Shown here piece after piece: positions 34,958 to 46,749 of a stretch of DNA of 64,000 bases (positions within the stretch are counted from its first letter, which is position 1; the number at the start of each line of letters is the position of its first letter). The notes beneath the pieces are model-generated. The model was given only the letters and a program-made list of their open reading frames with translations. It did not search any database and was not told the origin of the DNA. Source of the DNA: Gnetum montanum (Eukaryota; Streptophyta; Gnetopsida; Gnetales; Gnetaceae). Made by a program: the position numbers and the translations under genes. The stretch covers positions 512,335-576,334 of the forward strand of contig MNCI01035712.1 of NCBI GenBank assembly GCA_015680685.1, in the 5' to 3' direction.

Positions 34958-35400
34958 AATTGGATTGAGGCAGGGCCACTTCCTAAGAAGAGAATTGATC
35001 CATGAGTTCCTTTGATTTATCTACAAGTAATTGGAAATCTACTATGCAAAGCTCTACTAGATTCAAGTTTCGGGGTGAATTTGATCTCTTATGAAACATA
35101 TTAGACATGGATCCTGCCATCCTTGAAAGAGTGCAACATCAAGTTGAAGCTTGCAAATCAATCTATCACCATTCCTTTGGAAAATATAGATGATGTAGTG
35201 AACATTTTCAATCAATGGTCTTATCTAGCAGACTTTCTAGTAATTGATGTGAAAGATGTTAATAAGGAATTTTTAGTTATCATGGGGAAAGCATGACTTA
35301 TTACAATTGATGATAATCTTAGTATGAGAGATTTATTGTCAACATTTTTAAGGACAAACATAGAGGCATACATACATAGCATATTCCATGCATTACTTTT
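34958..35400 (+). pseudogene. Aspartic protease-like domain of element B
   Basis: The plus-strand frame reads NLLCKALLDSSFGVNLISYE (about 35035-35095), equivalent to KTLLDLGSSVNLI in E, followed by IKLKLANQSITIPLENIDDV and DFLVIDVKDVNKEFLVIMG. This is the retropepsin fold start and its C-terminal half. The active-site triad reads D-S-S in place of D-S/T-G. Stops follow YET. It is the only pol-type domain left in B. Confidence 0.65.
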
Positions 35401-38050
35401 GATAGCAAAGGGTGCAATCGTGAACCAATCTTCTAGAATGTCAACATAGTTACCATACTAGTTCACAACAACAGTGAAAAGCAAATGTGTGTAAAAGAAA
35501 GACCAAAGGCTACCAAACCAAAATACACCCTATGACTAACAATTGAGAACATTCAATTGCCCAAAATATGCATGGAATGATCTGATTCACTTGTGAATTT
35601 TCATTCTAAGAAAATGAATCCAACTACAGATCCAAAAAGAAAATTAATAAATCATAATCATACACCAATAGGAAAAGAAAATAAAACTTATATGATTAAA
35701 ACTCAACTACCATAAAGATCACATGGGATAATCACAAAAAAGTTAAATCAATAAAGATGGTAAGTGAAGCACCTAGAGTGTATGATCTAGGAAATCTAGG
35801 GAGCATTTTCTAAACACTTGACCATGAGTTTAGTCATGGGGGAGATGTCCTATCTTGAGGTGGGAGTTAACAAGTTCTTTTCAATTTTTTGTTTTAGAAT
35901 TCTTTTATACTTTTCGCATTCTTTTCATTTTTTATATACTTTGACACTTTTTCATTCTTTTATACTTTTCCATTTCTTAAAATTTTTAATATTATTTAAA
36001 ATCTTTCAATTCTTTGATGATTTTTCATTTCTTGTCATTTTTCATTCTTTACACCTTTTTACAATTCTTACTATCTTTTTCATACTTTATTTTCATTTCC
36101 TTTGTAAATAATTTTGAATGTCAATAAAAAACATTAAGAATAAGACAAGATATAGTCTAATAAAGTGAAGATTTCTCTATGTTATCAAGCCATAAGAGAC
36201 TAATTATTTGAACAATGAGCCCACACTATCCAACCATCCATTCCATTAATAAGAGGTTCTCACCATGGCTATAATGACATTCTTTTCATCATAAAACTAA
36301 GAATAAAATTGTGATCATTATGCCTAGATAGAAAAGTGAAAAACCAACTGGGAATGTCAAGGATTTGACATCAAGGAGATTTGTGGATTCTCTTGGATTA
36401 ATATTGTGAGTTGTATTATGATGCTAAGATTATGTTATATCCTTGTAGATCTAACAAAAAATTGGAGAAAGAGTAACATAAGTGATGCCTTACCATGTCA
36501 CTAGAAAGACATGTTACCCATGCCTAAAGGTAGTCTTCTGGTAAGGTTAACATAGATAAAAATAAAAGAGCACAAAATAAATTTTTGGGGGTCCAACTAA
36601 AAAGACATGTTACCCATGATTAAAGGTAGGTGACTTCTCAGAAATCTAAACATAAAACAAAGTGCCATGAATAAACTCTTCCCTTGGAAAATATGCCAAG
36701 TGACAATACTCTTTGCAACATTGATAGTCTCATAGTTGTAATTCCAAGTGATGAAATGATGCGATGTCACTAGAATGTGGTTTGGACTTGGTTTGAATCT
36801 TGGACAGAAAGGCTAATAATTACTGTAATCACTAATACTACACAAGAATTCATTGTTTCTATGGTAATATACCTCACGTCCTAATTTCTACAATCCCTTC
36901 TAAGTCCATTTCATGTCACTCTAAGAATAGTCATAACTTATGGTTTTGTGTAATATACCATTATTTTCTTAGTTTGGTTGTACTAACATGTGTGTTTTGC
37001 TAAACATGTATGTGTTACATTCAACTCGTTAAGTGCCTAAGGACACTTGTAAGTATGGTTATACAAGGGTATTAAGGGTTGGAGCTTACTTTGGGGAGGA
37101 TCTACTTCTGTAATTGTTGTATCTTATACTTTTCTAGCAATTCCACATTATCTTAAACCTTCCAATTTCAACAATCATCAATAAACCTTCAATAAAAAGT
37201 TTCCTTATCATTTACACTATCTATTCTAACAACATGGATTCATTACCCTTCTTATCCATCTTATGAACTTTCATAGGACAAGAATCCTTCTTTACATACT
37301 ATGTGTGCCACATTTTTGATGAAATACACATCATCTATCATCCAAGATCCTTTGAATATACCTCACATCTTCCAACCATTCACCAGAGCTTCATTTTTCT
37401 TCATCCAAAAGTGAGCAAAGCTTAAAAGTTTTACCCCCAATATCAAGCATTCTATATTGGATCCCTAATGTAAAGTGCCTAATATTGGGTCCTTAAAAAC
37501 TATATATGCTATGGGGACTTAGCCAAAATTTTCATTTTTCTTTTGAATAGCCAAGAAAGTTTTTGCAATTTTTCTTTCCAATCAAAGAGCTCTAACCACA
37601 TAGCTTTCCCAAGCCATATCTTTCACATTACCGCTCCAATTTTCATGATTTTCAAACCTATCTAACCTCAAAGTGCTCATCTTAATTGTGAGGGGATGCT
37701 ACCGAGGAAAATCTGAGCCATTTTTTTTTAGAATTACTAATTTCTAGAAGGTAATTTAAAGGTAAGTATAAAGGAAAACTTGAAATTTTTAGTGAAAAAT
37801 CAATCATATTAATGCCAAAACACTTAAATAATGCTCTTAAACAGCCATAACCATCATTATGGGCCACAAATATGAACAAAATAGACAATTATGAAGGGTT
37901 ATAAGAAAATCAACACTTATGGGATTACTTTTTGAAAGTTTTTCTAACTCTACAATCACAATAAACTAAGAACTTAATGTAACTAAGGGTATGAATAAGG
38001 TATGGAACCATTAAGAATCTATGATAATACCTTAGTAATTTTAAATCCTT
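35400..38050 (+). other. Conserved noncoding block, copy in B
   Basis: No protein family is visible. After a short AT-rich remnant come the T-rich tract (35880-36110), ATGAGCCCACACTATCCAAC near 36210, CATCAAGGAGATTTGTGG (36367-36393), AGAAAGACATGTTACCCATG twice (36500-36520 and 36600-36625), and TTTGGGGAGGATCTACTTC (37093-37115). Order and spacing follow A and E. The second AGACATG box is a local duplication unique to B. Confidence 0.7.
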
Positions 38051-38062
38051 AATTGATTGCAT

Positions 38063-40795
38063 ATGGCCCCAAAGAGAGAAGCACAATGAGGACCCTCACA
38101 AGACACAAGAAAACGACCAAGACTCCAAGGTAGAGGTTGAACAGGAGAACATGAACCAAAACATGTACAGTAGGAAGCCCAATCATTCAGCATCCATCAT
38201 GAAACACTTGCTACTAGACAATCAACCCAAGGAGAGGCAACAAAATCATAAGTGTAAGGACAACACCTCATGTTGTCACAAGACTACCTCCAAGTTATTT
38301 AAGAGAGATCAATTCTAACCATTGTCATTGTGAAGATGCACTTTGGTTCATTCATGGAATTTGTTCCAAAAGTGGTAAATATTCAACTCCAAGCATCACT
38401 ACTATGGCCCATTCTTTTAAATAGTGGTGAATGATACCCTTGAAGAAACCTATCATTTCTAGCATAACAAAGAAGAAGGTACCACTGTCAACATCAGAGG
38501 AATTTCTATTTCATATTCAATCAAGGTAATAGCAAAAGCCTTGAACATACCAAATGAAGAAGCAAGACTAGTATGTATTTCCACTAGATTAGATGCTAAA
38601 ACTAGGATGTTATGGATAAAATGAGCATATGGAAAAGAGAATAAAAGATATAGTGAGATAATTCTGGAGGAGAAAATCTATTTCAAAATTAGCAACTACC
38701 ACTTGTTCCCAATAAAAGGACTAAATAGGTTATCCAATTATGTGGCTAAAGGAAGTGCAATCCTGATGGCGAAATACAATGCCAATATCCCATAACTCTA
38801 CTTAATGGAAATTCAGAGGCAGTTTTAAGAAAGAAAGGTAGGGAAGCCAACACTTCCATTTCGTTGCCTTATTAGAAAGCTGTGAAAACAAGATGAAATT
38901 CTAGGATATACCAATGATGTTCCTAGGAAAGCCCAAAATGTTTCATACATTGAACTGCTCAAGCCAACACCACCTAAGAAGGACCAAGGTGAGGAGTAGC
39001 AAGAACAACAAGAGTAACAAGAGGAACAGTAAGAACAATTATAGAAGCAACAAGAATAGCAATAATAGCAAGTCCCACCACCACCACCACTGCAAGACTA
39101 TAGACCATCAATGAGTCATCTGTAATAGATTGCAGAGACTATTAGTTGGGGAAAAAGGAAGGAAGCTAACCTCTATAGAGTTATAGAAACTACCATACAT
39201 CCCAAAGTTTATGTTGATCCTGTGAGTGAAAAAATTTCACTGCAATCATGAGGAGAGGTTCACTAGTTATAACAAATCTTTGGAAATGTTGCATCATTTC
39301 AAGTGGTAATAAAAATAGCAGAAGGAGCCATAGTTATGGTAATGTAGCACTAGAATGCAATGGGAGCATCAAAACTAATCACATATCACATTACAAAATT
39401 CTTTAATGTATCTGTTGTTCCACCAGTAGATTTAATTGGAACCAAAGATGCTCAAATATTATCTAGAACCTCAATGACTCCTACTAACCATGAAGATGTG
39501 CTTGATCAACTACTGCAAACTGGGCAAGTGATGGTAATACTTTTTGACATCCCAAGTGATGTCACTATGGTGTAGTCAGAATTGATCACTACCAAAGGTA
39601 AACTAATCATGGTAGAGACTAGGGAAAAGCATGCAAAAGCTGAAATTCTAAAATTACAAGAAGAGCTTGCAACCCTAAGGGCTTAACATAGAGATCCAAC
39701 TAAATTCATTATGCCTAACCAAATGGAACAATTCAGGATAGAGTAGATGAACCACTTAACTAAGCAGAACAAGTAGATAGAGAATAAGAAGGAGAAAGCA
39801 GTGTGAGATGCCTCAATAGCTAAAGCCCAAATGTATGCACATGCTAAGGCACTCACTATAGTCTAAGAAGAAAACAAACAGCTTGCTATTAACAACATGC
39901 AGTTGACCACTATAAAAAAGTAGAAGAACATCTTGGAGGAAAGCATCCACCAGTTAAGAGAATAATTGATGTGGATCAACTAAGACATGAGTCACCTCAC
40001 ATGCAAAAGTAGAATCCTCTCAATGAATTAAGTATGCACCATTCAACCAAAGTCAACCATTGAAATCAATAGATGGAAAAATGAGGTAAAGAAACATGAA
40101 AGGCTCAAAGAATAGTTCCATGATCAGGTGGGTATGTACAACTAGATCAATGAAAAAGAAATCCAAATGGTGAAGGATCTTCATATCAGCACAGAATCTT
40201 CATATCAGCACAGAATCTTGACTAGCAATCTATCCTAGAAAATTATGCCCACATCCACCAAGCAGAAGTAAAGAATAACAACTTGTAGATTAAGGACCTG
40301 AAAGAATACATGGGATTAGCTAACCTTAGTTATGTTAACTTATCCATGTTAACAATAAGAAGGTATAGAAATGAGCTAGAATAGCAAGTAGCAATCATGT
40401 GCACCTTGTATGAGAAAGAGTTTGTAGATCAAAAATATGCCTTATAGAAACTTCAAGTCGCAAACTTTGAATTGGAAGCAATTAAGGCTAGCTACCAAGG
40501 GAAGAAAGAGGTCACAATGAACCTAGCCAAAATATTATTAGAATACCATGTGTTATTTAAAAAGGATAGAGCATTCAAATAGGAGAGGAGACAACTTACA
40601 ACCATGTATTTTAAAGTTAATCAAATGTTTCTGTAGCTATTGTGCTCATGGGATGTAATCGCTTGATCACACATTGTACAACAAGCATGGATGGTGCATG
40701 ATCCACAAATGGAGGATGAAAAGCTTCAAGCACTCTTGAATTGATACAAATTCCAAAAGCCTGGTGACAAGGGGAAGCAAATCATGGAGGAGTGA
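38063..40795 (+). pseudogene. ORF X of element B
   Basis: The start is ATG 38063 (MAPKRE) and the probable end is TGA 40793-40795 after KQIMEE. The plus-strand middle part reads ISNYHLFPIKGLNRLSNYVA and LMAKYNANIP, aligning with the plant transposon-protein-like domain of ORF X in E. A Glu/Gln-rich stretch with many Gln-to-stop changes (38991-39068) leads into five prolines (39076-39090). The remainder (39360-40780) is charged and Leu/Gln/Glu/Lys-rich, probably a long coiled coil. A 19-bp tandem duplication near 40178-40215 shifts frame. Its role is unknown. It occupies the place of the env-like ORF of Athila elements but shows no evident signal peptide or membrane segment. Confidence 0.65.
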
Positions 40796-41018
40796 CCACC
40801 ACTAAGAACTTCATACGACTACATCAATCTTCATACAAATTTATTTTTGATAAAGTTGTCATGTCATATCTTGTGTGATTTTTGTAAACACCACTACAGC
40901 ATTTAAGAGTCGTTGTATATAGTAGTTAGTGTCATGTAAATCTACCTCCCAATTTTGTAAGGACTCTATCCTCATTTTTTTTAACTTGAGAATGAGTTTT
41001 TAGTTAGTTGTTGAGGTA

Positions 41019-41890
41019 TGATAAACCATGTTTTCCCACAACTACAATTTTAGGCATTTGATATTAGATCCTCGATATTGGGACACAAGCATCGATGTTG
41101 GATATCCAATATTACTCCATACATGCATGTCTATAAATAAGATACTTAGGCACATAGTTGAACAACAAATTTAGTCCATAGTAGCAAAACTATGTCAATT
41201 TGTTTCCATAAACTTAGACTTAGTAGTTAGAAGTATGAATGCTCACAGTGTAGTGTGAATTAGTGAATGGAATATTTATTTGAGAATTTTGTACTTGGGC
41301 ACAAGTGTGACTGAAAATAAAGATCAAGCAATTTTCCCACTATTGCAGCATTCTCCTAGATTTACTATTTATAGTTAGAATAATTTTCCTTACTATTTCT
41401 TAGTTAATGATTTACTTTTATATGAAATTTATCATTACTATTGTTAAGTAGAATGAGTATGACTAATCTTGATCACTTAAGTGTGATTGCTTTATAACCT
41501 AGTAGTGGTATCGCTTGGTACGCTTAGTAGCAATACACTTGGTAATCCCAATAGTAATTGCACGAACTCCAAGGTGTGAATGGAAGATTAGGACTAGATA
41601 CTCATTGCCATAGGCTAGAATAGTGTCTCTATGTTCTTTAGATTTAGACTCATTTTCACACTTTACCATTATAGCTAGGAGATATGGCCTACTAACATCA
41701 ATATATCATACACCTAACTGAGAGCTAAACCATATGCATTGATTATACTAGCTCCATGTGGGAAGATAATGATCCCAAACTTTAACCAATTACTAGCATA
41801 TTCACATTTCCTCATCCATGGATTACAATCAGGCTACATGTGAACACTCATATCTTGTATGATTGGATGTTGGATTACTCTACCGCTAAT
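41019..41890 (+). repeat. 3' LTR of element B
   Basis: Starts TGATAAACCATG at 41019 after a GTTGAGGTA purine stretch. TATAAATA lies at 41132-41139. It is colinear with 31407-32233 but about 45 bp longer because of extra ATATTGGA/TCGATGTTGGAT-type words in U3 (41070-41115). The far end is eroded, so the edge near 41890 is approximate. Confidence 0.82.
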
Positions 41891-41892
41891 TA

Positions 41893-42480
41893 AAGAGCTT
41901 TGATGATAAAGCTCAACTTAGTGCTTATTTTGTGCGAGATGAGGGATCTTCATGTACAAGTAGAATCAAATCTTAAGATAAATGATTAAGAGAGAGTCTT
42001 CAAGAGGAATCAGGGTTAATAAAAGCTAATTTTACTATTGGTGACTTGATTTGGGTGCACTACAAAAAGAAGCAACTGAGAGGTGTTAAATTCTTTAAGT
42101 TGAAATCCAAGAAGATGTGGCCTTTTAAAATCAAGGCTGAAATCAATGATAATTCTTTTGAGATTGATTTACTAAATTATTTTGTATGTATTTTATGTTT
42201 AATGTTTTAAATCTTATGCACTATTTTTTCCCAACTAATGAGAAGACCATACAAGATAGCATCATGAGTTGAAGGAGGCTATTGATCAATCCAAGCCTTC
42301 AATGAAGAGGAAGATAATTGTACTCAAGTAGAGGGGAAGTTTCTAGTACTCAAGGAATCAAGAGGCTTGAATATTTTATTCCTTGGAAGGATCAATTTGT
42401 GGATGATGCTATATGGATCCATGAGACCACACTTCATGAGTGGGAGATCAATTCAACTTCTACTACCTTGTTCACATGAG
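41893..42480 (+). pseudogene. Integrase C-terminal domain and chromodomain-like end of element F
   Basis: Reading resumes after element B with VGDLIWVHYKKKQLRG (about 42040-42085), then KSKKMWPFKIKAEINDNSFE (about 42105-42165), the usual SH3-like integrase C-terminus of gypsy elements. In another frame, YFIPWKDQFVDDAIW (about 42370-42415) followed by HETTLHEW resembles a degraded chromodomain. This would place F among the chromoviruses. A purine-rich stretch (GAAGGGTGGGATAATTAG, 42491-42508) then touches the LTR. Confidence 0.7.
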
Positions 42481-42508
42481 TTCACTTTTTGAAGGGTGGG
42501 ATAATTAG

Positions 42509-43466
42509 TGTAAAGACATCTCTTTTGATTTCCTTTGTTCTTATCTATGTGTGTGTTTTGTAGATTTTTGGTTTTATGAAGATTTCTTGAAGGTCAAGGA
42601 GACATCTTGGCTAGGAGTGAAGTCTTTATAGAAGATGTCTTAGAAGGAAAAAAGACATCTTAGTTGATACTTGGAGCTGATATAAGATGTATTGAATACA
42701 AAGGAGATGCCTTGATGATTTTACAAATGTCTTGATGATGACATCTCATCCTAAGAGAAGACATCTCAAGGAAGACCTCTCCCCAAACCAAGAGACATCT
42801 TGGACAAGATGTCTTACCATGGAGGAGACATCTTGGCTAAGGATGAGACATCTCCCAAAAATAGTAGACATCTTTGTCAAAAGTTATGTTTTCATGGGAG
42901 AAGACACAAAAATGCTAGAGTTAACTTATATAGTTGGGAAAAATTTCAAAATCACCCATCCTAATTTGGAAAATAGCTCAGATAAATTAGAAAAGGATGA
43001 AAATGGTATGAGAAAATGTAAGAAGACGATGGAAACATTCAAGTCAAGTTGAAGAAAGGCTTTTAGATTTCTTAGCTTTCTATTATCCATAAATATTGAT
43101 GTAATTCATAATTTTTATGAAATGAGAAAAAGGGAGTTATGAGATGAGATTGGACAAGGAATGAAAGAGCAGATCGAGGAAGTGCATAGAGGTTGTAGGT
43201 CCAAGGTCAATTGTGTAGACCTATGTGTTCTAGTCTTGCTTGTATGTTGAGATCTCATTCTCGAGTTGTGGGACAATCTCTCTATTGGTTGTGTTTTACA
43301 TTGAGAACAACCATTTTGTGGTTGTAGAGCCTCATGCTCTACAATATCATTTAATTATAAAAGGTTTTGAATGTTTTAGGTTTTGAGAACCTTGTTGTAA
43401 TATTCTAATCAATTAATTGAAGATAGCTAGTTTTCTTGTTTTCTAGCCAAAAGTTTTGTCTTTACA
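42509..43466 (+). repeat. 3' LTR of element F
   Basis: 958 bp, with 9-bp perfect inverted ends TGTAAAGAC and GTCTTTACA and a PPT directly upstream. The first 370 bp contain many copies of GACATCT or its complement AGATGTC. No matching 5' LTR is in the window, consistent with 5' truncation of F. Confidence 0.82.
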
Positions 43467-45100
43467 TAATATTTGGATTTAGTATTTAAATATAATTAAT
43501 AAGTGGAGTGAACCAACTCTATTAAGTCAATTTTCATCAAATTCCTTAAATATAATTTCTATTCTAGATCAAATGAATGTTTATGACATCTAACTTTTGC
43601 TTGCATTGTAAATTTCATATTGAAAGTTGATTTTAAAGCTTCTTTAGTTGTAATTAAGCTATTGTAGCATCTTGAATCTTAGATCTAGCTCTATTCTCAA
43701 TCCTTTTCACTCAATCTCTTCTAAATTCTTGTTTCCTATGATAATTATGATATTTTTCCATTAAGGTTGTAGAGAAATTATCTCAAATTTGTCTAGATCA
43801 TGCAATGAAAAAACATTCAATTTTTTTGCCTATATACCATATTGATTTTACTAATTTCTAGTGGTATGTTAACATTGATATCATCCTAATGGTGCCTCGT
43901 GATAACATTTAAATTCCACTTTCCACAAAAGATATTGATCACCATTGATTCTAGTGATGCCTATGGATATTGGGAAATTTGACCTTAAAGTTCTTGATTT
44001 TATTAGTGCTATAGTGGCCTCTAACGATATTGATAATTTGGATATTGATTTTGATGGACTCCAATGACTTCTAGTGACTTCAAGCTACCTAGATCAAATA
44101 AAAAAAAAAGACCATAGTAGAAAGTTCAAATTAGTTACTTTATAAATAAACCAAGAACCAACTTCAACCAAATAAGATTGATTCAAGCACATGTCATGTT
44201 GTGCTTAAAGACTAGTTTTGTTGGATAACTCTCTACTTTCCAAGTTATCAAATTGGTAAATTGGCCATTCACCCAGATTAAAGTTGCTCCAAAGATCATT
44301 TACATAAGTTAAGGTTGGTTCAACCTTGATTCAATTGGAAATGATCTAAGGTCAAACATGTTTCACTAATTATATGGCAATGTTAAAGAAAATGGACTAT
44401 GAAGAAAAGGGGGGAGTTGCTAAAAACTAAGAAACATTTTTATAATCTAAGTAGAACTTTATAACTTAGTATTGCCTACTAAATTGGAGCTTTCAAATCA
44501 AGAATCTTACCACTAGATTAACACTTCATTGTTTAAGCTATGATAAAAAGTCAACTTAATTTCCAAAGTAATCAAGTTTGAAAATGGTAGAATAACCTTT
44601 ATACTAGAGCATTAGTTAGAATTTCTTTGGTTGAGTTACAAGATTTGCACTTTAAAATATTAGGTTCAAATGCAAGTATCACCATACCATGCCTAGAGGC
44701 ATGTTTGAAGGCATGCTTAAAACATAGATAATGTAGTCTATCCAAATTAAGTTATGAAGAAGGAAGAAACTGTCCCTCAAACAAAGTTAAAATTTGTTGT
44801 TGATTTAGATAATAAAGGCTAATTTGCCAATTGGTACAATGGCTAGTCACACAATATGTGTAACAAATCTATGAAAGGTGATTTTGATTAAATAACATAT
44901 AAAACAACAAAGGTGAGAATGAAAACTAGAAGGATAAATGGTCATGTTCAATTTTGATTCAACTCCAAATTGTTGAAACTGAAATCCTTGATTTCTGGAA
45001 AGGAAACCAAGGATCCTCACTACAAGAAGAACCCAAACCCTAAATCCCCAAAGCCTTTGAGATAAAAATGGGATTTGAGGCATCCTAGCTAGTCCAACAG
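43467..45100. other. No recognised feature
   Basis: AT-rich sequence without a supported gene, LTR or repeat structure that I could identify. Confidence 0.5.
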
Positions 45101-45760
45101 ATCAACCGATGACTTAGGAGATGTAAAACATGGAAATATAAATAGATTTGAATAATAAACAAATAATAAATTAAATTTTATTAAACACAAAACTTAAAAT
45201 CTCATTGAGAAAAGAATAAAGAACAAGTTAGAGAAATGTGTACAAATGGTTCCTGAATGAGCAAAAATGGGATTCACTTATGTAAGAGTTCAAAGCCCAT
45301 TGAAGCCAAGGTGATCTGCTCCACAATCTGGGTGTTAAGTGACTCTTGATGTTATCAAACCTTCCTTTGCTACTACAACCTTGGGAATGCCAATTGGATC
45401 ACTACTTGGGGGTGAGAAAGGTGAATATTTGAATGTCAAGCTACTCCATGCTAGGTTTGCAATCCCAAAAGTGTAGTGTTAAAACTAAAATCCACAAAAT
45501 CTTAAGGCCTCATTACTTCCATGCTGGGGTTCAAGAGAATGCAAGTATGGAAACATGCAAGAGCTCTTGAGTGCCTAAAAATGCCCCAAGTGTGGAATTG
45601 TGTGTATGCAAATTGTTTGAAAATTCTTTAAGTGTTGAACCTTATAAAAAATGCTAGACTATGAGAAAAATTGTTGGAACCCTTTGTTTTAAAATTGCTA
45701 AACCTGTAAATGGTGTTGGAGTTTGGATTTTATAGGGTTTTGGACCATAAATGGAGCTAA

Positions 45761-45810
45761 AAATTGGCTATGATTGGGCTGCAAATTGGCTGTGATTGGG
45801 CTACAAATTG
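45761..45810 (+). repeat. 22-bp tandem repeat
   Basis: AAATTGGCTRTGATTGGGCT plus two more bases is repeated at 45761-45782 and 45783-45804, with a partial third copy after that. Confidence 0.85.
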
Positions 45811-46080
45811 GCTTCCAAATTTAGGTGAAATTGGTTTCCAAATTTGGGGGGTTACTAAGCAAAGTAAGTATTCCCTTTCCACCCACACCCCCCCGAGGGC
45901 CATTCTTTTACTAAAAATAGTAACCGGGGCATACCTTCCACACTAGAGATAAATCTTCCATGCTAAGCTCTCCACCATGCTTGCTAAAGTGGTTAGTCAA
46001 TGTTGAAGTGCATGAATGAATGAATTTTACTTCTTATCTCTTCCACACTAGGGGATTAGATTTTCCCCATTTGGGGGGAG

Positions 46081-46222
46081 GGGGGAACTTTCGAGGCCAG
46101 GGGGAAAGTTTCTAGGCTTACGGAAAAGTTTCCAAGCTAGGGGGAGGGGAGTTTTCAAGGTTGGGGGAAACTTTCACATTAGAGAAAAACTTTCTAGGTT
46201 GAGGGGGAAAGTTTCCGAATTG
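46081..46222 (+). repeat. G-rich tandem repeat, about 20-bp unit, 7 copies
   Basis: Units of 19-23 bp of the form GGGGGAAAGTTTCYAGGCTA start at 46081, 46100, 46121, 46140, 46163, 46182 and 46203. Five units start with GGGGG. The runs could form a G-quadruplex on the plus strand. Confidence 0.85.
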
Positions 46223-46624
46223 TGCATTTGGTCTCCACGTTAAAGGAGGGAAAGTCTCCAAACCCTCCAACCTTCCACATTGGGGGTAGGTGAGATCTAC
46301 CCCCTACAAGTGTTACTAGTGTAGAAAAATGAATATACCCCATAAAACCCATAAAATTACATTTTTTTCACATTACAAAAGGCATTTTTAAAACCCCCAC
46401 ACCATCCCCCCACCCCCCCACAAGTCCAAATATAAACACTAGGTGACTTTTTTCACTTAGGGAATGAGACTTTGGCCACTTATGAGGCATTTTTCAGCCC
46501 AAAAAATATAATGTGAAATTGCCCATTGTGGATTCCAATTTTCACATTTACAATGAAGTTTTTCCTTGGGTTTCATTGAATGAAAGCTACATAATGGAGA
46601 TTGGTTATAACATGCAAAAGGTTA

Positions 46625-46700
46625 TGGTGTTTCAATGGCTCCTCTTTGTTGGTGCCTGGAGGATTGACCCAAGAGGCACTAACAAAGAATACAAAACACC
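46625..46700. other. Stem-loop element, copy in G
   Basis: Arms CTTTGTTGGTGCCT (46643-46656) and AGGCACTAACAAAG (46674-46687) pair over 14 positions with one G-T wobble around a 17-base loop. Outer arms TGGTGTTT and AAACACCA pair further out. A homologous stem-loop with different but still paired bases lies at 58884-58960 in H. Confidence 0.8.
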
Positions 46701-46749
46701 ACTGCATATTATAATGCTACAATGCATATAGGCGATATGAGAATTAGGC

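Larger units (their letters stand above)
31407..41890 (+). mobile_element. Element B: gag-protease-only LTR retrotransposon
   Basis: LTRs at 31407-32233 and 41019-about 41890 bound 8.8 kb. Plus-strand order is LTR, tRNA-Asp-type primer site, leader, gag, protease, noncoding block, ORF X, PPT, LTR. RT, RNase H and integrase are absent between protease (ends about 35400) and ORF X (from 38063). B lies inside the integrase of element F. The target duplication is not clear (left flank GAAGAA, right flank TAAAGAG). The arrangement parallels E minus most of pol, so B is a non-autonomous relative. Stop codons are dense throughout. Confidence 0.85.
45100..46600 (-). other. Noncoding 3' region of element G
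   Basis: Lies downstream of the G integrase on the minus strand. It has no reading frame. It holds a 22-bp tandem repeat (45761-45810), a G-rich 20-bp repeat (46081-46222), and scattered TCCATGCTAGG/TCCACACTAGG words like those of the 51-54 kb array. A 3' LTR probably lies within it, but I could not define its ends. Confidence 0.45.

Noticed and set aside
35880-36110. 97-codon Phe/Leu/His-rich frame as a membrane protein
   Set aside because: It is a translation of the T-rich tract shared with A, A0 and E, with no conservation of the frame.
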